Of a DNA stretch of 64,000 nucleotides, positions 57,657 to 64,000 are shown in pieces. Numbering within the stretch: position 1 is the stretch's first letter; every line of letters starts with the position of its first letter. This stretch comes from Devosia sp. (lineage in GTDB: Bacteria; Pseudomonadota; Alphaproteobacteria; Rhizobiales; Devosiaceae), in contig JADJPS010000017.1 in the NCBI GenBank assembly GCA_016713105.1, positions 124,001-188,000 of the forward strand, read 5' to 3'. The notes below the pieces were generated by a model that had not been told where the DNA came from, ran no database searches, and worked only from the letters and a program-made list of their open reading frames with translations. The position numbers and the translations under genes are program-made.

Positions 57657-59068
57657 GTGACCCATCCGTTCAAGCCCCGCACCACCCATGCCGAACTCGG
57701 CGAGGGCTGTTTCGACACGGTGAAGGCTGCCGCCTTCCCGCGGACGATCCTGCGCCATCGCCACCAGCGGGCGGCAGCGTCGGTGGGGCTCGAAGGGCTG
57801 ACAGACGAGGAGTGGATCGGCCATTTCGGCCGGTTCGAGCCACTGCCCGGTTCGTTTCCGGAGCCGTTGGCGCTGCGTTATCACGGGCATCAGTTCCAGG
57901 CCTATAACCCGGACCTCGGCGACGGACGCGGCTTTCTCTTCGCCCAGCTCGAGGACCTGCGGGATGGACGCCTCATGGATCTCGGCACCAAGGGCTCGGG
58001 GCGAACACCCTGGTCGCGCGGCGGCGACGGGCGGCTGACGCTGAAGGGAGGGGTGCGCGAAGTGCTGGCGACGGCGATGCTGGAGGCACTGGGCGTCAAC
58101 ACCTCCAGGAGCCTCAGCCTGATCGAGACCGGCGAGGCGCTGCAGCGCGGCGACGAGCCCTCCCCGACGCGGTCCTCGGTGCTGGTGCGACTGAGCCACT
58201 CGCATGTGCGGATCGGCTCGTTCCAGCGGCTGGGCTACCTCGGGGACGAATCGGCGCTGGCGGCGCTGCTCGATCATGCGGTTCGCCACTACTACCCGGC
58301 GCTGTGGCATGACGGCGACGACGGCCGGGCGGCACAGTTCCTCGGCGCGGTCAGCGAGAAGGTGGCCAGGACCGGGGCGCGCTGGATCGCAGCGGGTTTC
58401 GTGCACGGGGTCCTCAATACCGACAACATCAACATCACCGGCGAGAGCTTCGACTACGGACCCTGGCGGTTTCTGCCCAGCTACGACCCCGCCTTCACCG
58501 CCGCCTATTTCGACCAATGGGGCTCTATGCCTTCGGCAAGCAGCCCGATGTGCTGGCCTGGAACCTGACCCGGCTCGCCGAGGTGCTGCTGCCGCTCTCC
58601 GAGCACGCCCGGCTGGAAGCGGCGCTCAACCGCTTCTGGCCAACCTTCCAGCACTCGGTCTGGGGGGCGGTGCTAGACAGGCTGGGGCTCCAATCGCTGG
58701 GGGCGGAGCAGGATTCGACGCTGGTGCAGGAGGTGTTCAACGTCCTGCACGAGACGCAGATGCCGTTCGAGCAGTTCTTCTTCGACTGGCGCGGCGGTGA
58801 CGGGGGGCGGGCGATGCGGAGCCCGGCCGCGGAGCACTATCGGGGGGTGGCGTTCGAGACGCTGGCCGGGTTGATCACGGCGCATCCGCCGACGGCGAAC
58901 GCCAATCTCGACCATCCGTATTTTGCACGGGAAACGCCGCGCACCATGCTGATCGAGGACATGGAGGCGCTGTGGGCGCCGATCGCCGAGCGCGACGACT
59001 GGCGACCGCTCTACGACGCGCTGGGCGAGATCGAGGAGATGCGCGAAGCCTATTCCGCCGCTTCGTGA
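57657..59068 (+). pseudogene. selO: Protein adenylyltransferase SelO (YdiU) with a -1 frameshift
   Basis: From a GTG at 57657-57659 (GGAGG sits very close upstream). The N-terminal two thirds are intact: YHGHQFQAYNPDLGDGRGFLFAQL, GTKGSGRTPWSRGGDGRLTLKGGVREVLATAMLEAL and HGVLNTDNINITGESFDYGPWRFL with the kinase-like catalytic residues. After AAYFDQW the frame breaks at the G-run 58518-58521. The continuation GLYAFGKQPDVLAWNL to the end is one base out of frame. 1412 bases equals 471 codons less one base. Restoring a G yields a 470-residue enzyme that would AMPylate proteins. Its end overlaps the cyclase gene. Confidence 0.8.
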
Positions 59069-61212
59069 GCACTCGCCACGGCGGCGAAATCGGCACGGCG
59101 GCCGGGGAGCTTGTCGTAGAATCGGCCAAGACCCGGCTCCACCTGCCGAGCCAGCGCGGCACACTCGGCGATGGCGCCGGTGGCATCGCGGCCATCGCGT
59201 AGCGCCGCGAGCGCCTCGGCATGGGTGGCACGCAGCAGCTTGAAGGCGCCGGTCGCAGCGAGGGCGGGATCGCCGACCAGAAGGTGCAGCACGACGCGAT
59301 CGGACTTGCCCTTGAGCGCCATGGCCCCGGCCTCGAGACAGGCGAAATCGGGGATGGCCTCGCGCGTCGACGAGGTGATCAGCAGGTCGTACCCCATCTC
59401 CTTGCAGGCGCTCTCGACCCGGCTCGCAACGTTGACCGTATCGCCGAGCGCCGAATAGTCGAAGCGGGTCTCGAGACCCATGTTGCCCACCAGGGCGTCC
59501 CCCGTCGACAGCCCGATGCCGATCACCACCTCGTCGATGCCGCCGCGATTGCCGGCCCTGAGCCCGAAGGCGTCGGCGGCGTTGAGCGCCTTGAGCCGGT
59601 TGCGCATGCCGAGCGCCGCCTCGACGGCGCGCCGCGGATGCTCGGCAACGTCGACCGGCGCATTCCAGAAGGCCATGATGGCGTCGCCGATGAACTTGTC
59701 GATGGTGCCGAGGCGGCCGGTGATTTCCTCGCCCAGCGCCCCGAACATGGTGTTGAGCAGCGCCAGGATCTGCGGCGGGGTGAGTTTCTCACTGAGCGGC
59801 GTGAACCCGCGCACGTCCGAGAACATCACCGTTACCTGCCGCATCTCGCCCCCGAGCTTCAGCCGGTCACCGTTCTTTTCGATCTCGGTAAGCAGCGTCG
59901 GCGAGACGTAGTAGCCGAAAGCCCGGCGGATCTGCTTCTTCGCCTGGTCGGTGGTGAGGAAGCGGAAGAACACCAGCGCCAGATAGAGCAGCGTCAGCGC
60001 CACAAGGGCGTAGCTCGGATCGATCATCGTGCCGCTGGTGGCAAACATCCACCACGAGAAGGCGGTGACGCCACCGAGCGACAGCACGCCGACAGTGAGC
60101 CCGGCCAACGGTCCCAGCTGCAGGACGATCACCACCAGCAGGGCCCCGATCAGCATCAGCCCGACGATCTCGAGTCCCGCCACCCAGTCGGGCCGGGTGA
60201 GATAGGTCCCCGCCAGGATCTGCTCGATGGCCTGCGCATGTACGGTAACACCGGGGACGTTGTCGCCGAGCGTCGTGGTGTGCAGGTCGAGCAGGCCCGA
60301 GGCCGAGGTGCCGATGAGGACGATGTGGCCCGCGATCCGATCGGCGAGTTGCCGGTAGCCTGGCCCGAGCAACTCCCTCGCCGGCACCAGCATGTCGGGC
60401 CGGGGCCTGGAGTAGTAGAGCCAGAGGTCGCCTTCGGAGGTGAGCGGCACCGAGAAATCGGCCAGCCGAAGGCCGTCGACATAGCCCTCCGCCGCAGTGT
60501 CGCCGAACACCACCACGGTGCCGATGCCGAGCGCCAGCCGCAACGCTTCGAGCGACAGCGTCGGAAACAGCTTGTCGCCATTGGTCCACAGCATCGGCAG
60601 CCGCCGCACCGCGCTGGTCGACAGTTCGGTATTGAGGCTGAGGGCTGCAAGGCCGGGCGCCGCATCGCGCAGCATCGGCAGCGGCGCCGCAACGCCGGTG
60701 AGGAACGGAATCGATGCCGATGGGTCGGGGCCGGAGACGGCAAAGCCTCCCTTCGGCCCACCGGTCATCGGCTTGCCGCCGGGGGTGCGCGAGAACCCCA
60801 GGATAGACGGGGAGCGCGACAGCGCGTCGGCGAACAGCGCGTCGTAGTCGGGCAGACTGGCGGCGTCGACGCCCGGGATCTCGGCCGCGATGCGGCTGGG
60901 GGACATGCGATCGGCCTCGGGAAACAGCACGTCGAAGCCCACGGCGGCAGCGCCCAGTTCGGTCAACCGGTCGGCCAGCATCGCCAGCCGGTCGCGCGGC
61001 CACGGCCATTGGCCGAGATCGCCGAGCGAGGCCTCGTCGATGTCGATGACGCGGACCGGAAACTCGCCCTGCGGGCGTGGCTGCAGCCGCTGGTAGAAGT
61101 CGAAGGCGATCTCGCGCAGGACCTGCACCGGGAACGGATCGGCGGCGCGCACGAGCGTCAGCCCGAGGACGATCGCAAAACCCAGGAGAATGGGAAGCAG
61201 GCGCCGGATCAT
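59050..61212 (-). CDS. CHASE2-domain class III adenylate cyclase
   Basis: 720 residues. An N-terminal membrane segment, a periplasmic CHASE2 sensor (about 30-325, with VIDIDEASLGDLGQWPWPRDRLA) and three membrane spans lead to a cyclase domain. Metal-binding aspartates are in MFSDVRGFTPLSEKL and IDKFIGDAIMAFWNAP. The Lys of DKFIGD and the Asp of YSALGDTVNVASRVES specify adenine, and the Asn/Arg of NVASR complete catalysis, so cAMP is the predicted product. It is paired with the FecR-type gene upstream, a common partnership. Converges with selO (19-base overlap). Confidence 0.92.
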   Translation of the reverse strand: MIRRLLPILLGFAIVLGLTLVRAADPFPVQVLREIAFDFYQRLQPRPQGEFPVRVIDIDEASLGDLGQWPWPRDRLAMLADRLTELGAAAVGFDVLFPEADRMSPSRIAAEIPGVDAASLPDYDALFADALSRSPSILGFSRTPGGKPMTGGPKGGFAVSGPDPSASIPFLTGVAAPLPMLRDAAPGLAALSLNTELSTSAVRRLPMLWTNGDKLFPTLSLEALRLALGIGTVVVFGDTAAEGYVDGLRLADFSVPLTSEGDLWLYYSRPRPDMLVPARELLGPGYRQLADRIAGHIVLIGTSASGLLDLHTTTLGDNVPGVTVHAQAIEQILAGTYLTRPDWVAGLEIVGLMLIGALLVVIVLQLGPLAGLTVGVLSLGGVTAFSWWMFATSGTMIDPSYALVALTLLYLALVFFRFLTTDQAKKQIRRAFGYYVSPTLLTEIEKNGDRLKLGGEMRQVTVMFSDVRGFTPLSEKLTPPQILALLNTMFGALGEEITGRLGTIDKFIGDAIMAFWNAPVDVAEHPRRAVEAALGMRNRLKALNAADAFGLRAGNRGGIDEVVIGIGLSTGDALVGNMGLETRFDYSALGDTVNVASRVESACKEMGYDLLITSSTREAIPDFACLEAGAMALKGKSDRVVLHLLVGDPALAATGAFKLLRATHAEALAALRDGRDATGAIAECAALARQVEPGLGRFYDKLPGRRADFAAVASAHEAAE

Positions 61213-61243
61213 CCCTACTGCTTACCCTGTCCGGGCCCGACTG

Positions 61244-62006
61244 TCAGGGCACGTGGTTGAGGATCAGCTGCCCGCGATACTTCTCGGGCTCGTCGCTATT
61301 GCTCACCGGATCCTGCTCGGGCAGCACCACCGGCCGGTTGAGGCAGCGCCGCGCCTGCTCGAGCCGGAACGCAGCGAGCAGTTCGGCCTGCGAGTTGGCG
61401 TAGGGAAACATCGTGCGCAGCGCCTCGCGCGCCTGGCCCTTGACGTCGTCGGTCATGCCCAGAACCACCGCCTCGGCGGTACTTGCCTGCCCCAATTCGC
61501 ACTTCGTCGACGATCACGCACTTGCCGTCGAGGGTGCACAGGATCACCGCGCCATGGAACAGCAGCAGGCTGGTGGCGGCCGCCTCGACGTTGAGGTCGA
61601 AGGCGGTCCCGCGCACGCCGACCGTACCGGTCGGGGTGGTGATCAGGTAGCGATCCTTGGGGGCGCCGCCGGTGATGAAGCGGAAGGTGCCGGCCAGCGC
61701 ATTGACGGCGAACTTGCCGGCCGAGCCGTCCTCGCGCAGGAGGTAGTCCTCGATCACAAGGCTCGAGCGCGGGCCGATCACCAGCCTGGTGCGGTCCGAA
61801 AAGCGCAGCTCGACCAGGCCGCTCGCGTCGGTCACCACCTTGTCGCCGATGAACACGTCGCTGCCGACGGCAAGTATCCGTGGACCGGCCTTACCCTCGA
61901 GCGTGGCACTCTGGTCGACGCCCAAGGCGACACCCGAAGCGGCCAGCGCCGGTGCGGCCAGCAGCAGACCGAGCATCGTGACGAACAGCGAGGCCAGGGC
62001 ACGCAT
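61244..62006 (-). pseudogene. FecR-domain secreted protein with a +1 frameshift
   Basis: The ATG at 62004-62006 is preferred because GGAGG lies six bases upstream; an ATG two codons earlier is too close. The signal peptide ends APALA. The FecR core is intact: FIGDKVVTDASGLVELRFSDRTRLVIGPRSSLVIEDYLL and TPTGTVGVRGTAFDLNVE. After KCVIVDE the expected CELG continues one base out of frame at about 61500-61510, leading to TDDVKGQAREALRTMFPY and the end at 61244. One extra base explains it. Partner of the CHASE2 cyclase. Confidence 0.75.
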
Positions 62007-62195
62007 CGACATCCTCCATCTGCCGGACAGGTCCGACCGTCTCTGATGCCACGCAGCAGATGAATGGCGGGTGAATGAGCCGGCCGGCTGCGCCTGACAA
62101 CGTCAAACTCTGCGCTTGCCTCACGCGCTTCGGCTTGCCAGCATGACCCATACGTGATGCGGGCGCAGCAGGCGCCCGGCGAGGGACGAGGGTCA

Positions 62196-62582
62196 ATGGT
62201 CGAGCTCTTCTTTCTGCTGTTTCTCGGACTCGAGCTCAAGCACTACATCGCCGACTATTTCATGCAGCCCGGCTGGATGCTGGCCGGCAAGGGCGACTAC
62301 CGCAAGATCGGCGGCTACGCCCACGCGGGCGTTCATGCCGGCCTCAGCCTGATCGTGCTGCTGCTCGCCGGCACGCCGGTCGTGGCGCTGGTGGCACTGG
62401 CCATCGGCGAATTCGCCGTGCACTACCTGCTGGACTATTCCAAGATCCACTACTCGCGGGGCGTACACGTCGACACCCAGCCGCGCCGCTTCTGGAGCCT
62501 GCATGGGCTCGACCAGATCACGCACCAGCTGACCTATGCCGCGATGATCTACGCGGTGCTGCTGGCCAAGGGCCTCGCCTGA
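62196..62582 (+). CDS. DUF3307 membrane protein
   Basis: 128 residues with three to four membrane spans. LKHYIADYFMQPGWMLAGKGDYRKIGGYAHAGVHAGLSLIVLL and FAVHYLLDYSKIHYSRG, then WSLHGLDQITHQLTYAAMIY, match DUF3307, with conserved His and Asp residues facing a membrane pocket. The ATG at 62196-62198 follows GAGGGACGAGGG. Function unknown. Divergent from fecR. Confidence 0.86.
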   Translation: MVELFFLLFLGLELKHYIADYFMQPGWMLAGKGDYRKIGGYAHAGVHAGLSLIVLLLAGTPVVALVALAIGEFAVHYLLDYSKIHYSRGVHVDTQPRRFWSLHGLDQITHQLTYAAMIYAVLLAKGLA

Positions 62583-62592
62583 TGCTGCCGCC

Positions 62593-63063
62593 CTACTTGC
62601 GCGTACGCCTCGCGGCCTTGCTCTCGTCCGGCTTTTCCACGAGCTGTGCCAGGATCTTGTCGACGAGGTCGAGATCCTCGCGCTTGCCCTCCGATTGCTG
62701 CTGCAGGTCGACCAGGTAGCTCGTGGTGTAGTAGAGCCGCCGGGCCAGCAGCGTCGCCACGTAGAGCGCCACTTCCGGATCGCCGCCGAGGAACTGGATG
62801 GCATCATCGATCACATAGGCCTTGACCGCCGACAGCGCCTTGACCGTGGCGCTCGCCGGAATGTCGAGCAGCGACGACATCTCGCCGAAGATCGACCCCG
62901 GCTCGTCGATGTAGCTGACCTGGGTGTCCTTGCGCAGCACCTCGACCTGGCCCTCGATCAGCACCAGGAGCTTGCCCTCCTGGCTGCCCTCGTCGATCAT
63001 CACCTGGCCGGGCTTGAAGCGGACCGCCTCGCGTCCCTTGCAGTAGTCGAGAATATCAGACAT
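62593..63063 (-). CDS. Stand-alone cyclic nucleotide-binding-fold protein, second copy
   Basis: 156 residues from the ATG at 63061-63063, with GTGAGGG upstream. One CAP-type beta-barrel plus a C-terminal helix (ATLLARRLYYTTSYLVDLQQQ), no DNA-binding domain. The cassette reads FGEMSSLLDIPASATV: the phosphate-contacting Arg position is Ala, so canonical cAMP binding is doubtful. It is a paralogue of 4616-5119 and lies 1.4 kb from the adenylate cyclase. Role unknown. Confidence 0.82.
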   Translation of the reverse strand: MSDILDYCKGREAVRFKPGQVMIDEGSQEGKLLVLIEGQVEVLRKDTQVSYIDEPGSIFGEMSSLLDIPASATVKALSAVKAYVIDDAIQFLGGDPEVALYVATLLARRLYYTTSYLVDLQQQSEGKREDLDLVDKILAQLVEKPDESKAARRTRK

Positions 63064-63169
63064 CGGGCCCTCACCTGCCGCGCCGGCCATAGTGCTTTAT
63101 CGGCGACCGCTTCGTCAAATACCGCCAGCATCCAGGCGAAAGCCTGCAATGGTGCAAATGAACGCCGAA

Positions 63170-63187
63170 GGGCCGGCGAACCGGCCC
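63170..63187 (-). terminator. Putative terminator after the IlvD/Edd gene
   Basis: A 7-bp stem GGGCCGG / CCGGCCC with a CGAA loop lies 24 bases past the dehydratase stop; TTCGGCGTTCATTTG follows on the minus strand. Confidence 0.45.
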
Positions 63188-63211
63188 CTCGTTGCGCCGA
63201 AAGCCGGCGCC

Positions 63212-64000
63212 TCAGTGATTGTCCCGCGGCACGCCCATGGTCTGCGCCAGGCGCTGGTACTTGACGGCGGGCTTGAGCACGCCGCCGGAACCGAGCTGGT
63301 CGACGATGCCGCGCTGGATTTCCTGCCACGGCGTCTGGTGCGCCGGATACTTGTAGCCACCCATCGAAGCGAGGTCGGCGCGACGCCTCTCGAGCTCCTC
63401 ATCGGAGATGAGGATATCGGCCGAGCCCTGGTTGAGGTCGATCCGCACCCGATCGCCGGTCCTGAGAATCGCCAGGTTGCCGCCCGTCGCCGCTTCAGGC
63501 GAGGCGTTGAGGATCGAGGGCGAGCCCGAGGTGCCGGATTGGCGCCCGTCGCCGACGCAGGCAAGCGCGGTGACGCCCTTCTTGATCAGGTAATCCGGCG
63601 GCCGCATGTTCACCACCTCGGCCGCGCCGGGATAGCCGATCGGGCCGGCGCCGCGCATGAACAGCAGCGTGTGCTCGTCGATGGCAAGCGCCGGGTCGTC
63701 GATGCGGTGGTGGTAGTCCTCGGGGCCGTCGAAGACCACGGCCTTGCCCTCGAACATGCCCGGATGGGCCGGATCGTTGAGGTAGCGCTCGAAGAATTCC
63801 GGCGAGATGACGCTGGTCTTCATGACGGCGTTGTCGAACAGGTTGCCGCGCAGCACCAGGAAGCCGGCATCCTGCTTCAGCGGATCGGCGACCGAACGGA
63901 TCACCTTGGTGTCCTGCACCGTGGTGTTGCGGCAGTTTTCGCCCATGGTCCTGCCGTTGACGGTCGGGGCATTCTCGCGGATCAGCCCGGCCTTCATCAG
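63212..64000 (-). CDS. IlvD/Edd-family dehydratase, C-terminal part (5' end outside window)
   Basis: 263 codons from the window edge to the stop at 63212; the start is beyond 64000. VIRSVADPLKQDAGFLVLRGNLFDNAVMKTSVIS, AVVFDGPEDYHHRIDDPAL and IRGAGPIGYPGAAEVVNM-like text are the family's C-terminal domain. GDGRQSGTSGSPSILNASPEAATGGNLAIL carries the catalytic serine. The wording of these motifs is closer to sugar-acid dehydratases (arabonate/xylonate type) than to IlvD itself. The N-terminal Fe-S cysteines cannot be checked. Confidence 0.85.
   Translation of the reverse strand: MMKAGLIRENAPTVNGRTMGENCRNTTVQDTKVIRSVADPLKQDAGFLVLRGNLFDNAVMKTSVISPEFFERYLNDPAHPGMFEGKAVVFDGPEDYHHRIDDPALAIDEHTLLFMRGAGPIGYPGAAEVVNMRPPDYLIKKGVTALACVGDGRQSGTSGSPSILNASPEAATGGNLAILRTGDRVRIDLNQGSADILISDEELERRRADLASMGGYKYPAHQTPWQEIQRGIVDQLGSGGVLKPAVKYQRLAQTMGVPRDNH

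Noticed and set aside
59221..61260. 679-codon plus-strand frame
   Set aside because: Antisense of the CHASE2 adenylate cyclase.
1..64000. CRISPR arrays, IS elements, prophage, rRNA or tRNA genes
   Set aside because: No regularly spaced repeats, transposase or phage structural frames, and no tRNA-like cloverleaf or rRNA sequence was recognised on reading both strands.

Overview
The window is a G+C-rich (roughly two-thirds G+C by eye), densely coded bacterial chromosome segment. The gene set points to an alphaproteobacterium of the order Hyphomicrobiales, with a Devosia-like genus as the best guess. Supporting features are DUF2794 close to DUF1223 and aconitase, dapF-mtaB-ftsY-yciB, ffh followed by rpsP-rimM-trmD, a K+-independent H+-pyrophosphatase, IalB-like secreted proteins, and the palindromic intergenic repeats. 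The genus is an inference; no rRNA or tRNA gene is present to fix it. I saw no prophage, insertion sequence or CRISPR array.

Layout. 0-5 kb: a truncated ClpP-like membrane protein with a coiled-coil membrane partner, a HEAT-repeat protein plus purine nucleoside phosphorylase, argC, and a cyclic-nucleotide-binding-fold protein. 5-14 kb: hppA, DUF167/YggT, DedA, typA, a VOC protein, an ECF-like sigma factor and a PAS-PAS-GGDEF-EAL protein. 14-23 kb: five GNAT acetyltransferases (one frameshifted), LysE, rlmJ, rlmN, two IalB-like proteins, a 2'-5' RNA ligase-like protein and a BI-1 protein. 23-34 kb: DUF2794, DUF1223, acnA, the cytochrome c maturation genes ccmA-B-C-D-G with an FNR/FixK-type box before ccmC, and the yciB-ftsY-mtaB-dapF block. 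34-42 kb: a soluble chemotaxis transducer, a broken DUF2087 gene, a zinc alcohol dehydrogenase with a palindromic operator, a RelB/RelE-like pair, and ffh-rpsP-rimM-trmD. 42-47 kb: a copper operon (SCO1, a PCuAC fusion, CopC-CopD, YcnI, a small CHAC protein) diverging from a cobalamin riboswitch and a HupE/UreJ gene. This block sits between trmD and rplS. 48-59 kb: a decayed gene, an MBL protein, a PadR regulator with clear operators, an AraC regulator, a large FAD/Fe-S dehydrogenase, MAPEG, ABM, a TrmA-like methyltransferase and a frameshifted selO. 59-64 kb: a CHASE2 adenylate cyclase with a frameshifted FecR gene, DUF3307, a second cyclic-nucleotide-fold protein, and a truncated IlvD/Edd dehydratase.

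Functional themes. (1) Copper and respiration: copper delivery to cytochrome oxidase plus cytochrome c maturation, the latter apparently oxygen-regulated in part. (2) Nucleotide second messengers: one c-di-GMP enzyme, one predicted adenylate cyclase and two stand-alone cyclic-nucleotide-fold proteins. (3) Core translation and secretion: SRP, its receptor, ribosomal proteins and rRNA/tRNA modification enzymes.

Quality note. Four genes (GNAT near 22.5 kb, DUF2087 near 36.7 kb, selO near 58.5 kb, fecR near 61.5 kb) each need exactly one inserted or deleted base to restore a full-length family protein, mostly beside short G/C runs. This looks more like residual sequence error than coincidental decay. 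The gene at 48.4 kb carries an in-frame TGA as well as an indel and is more likely a true pseudogene.
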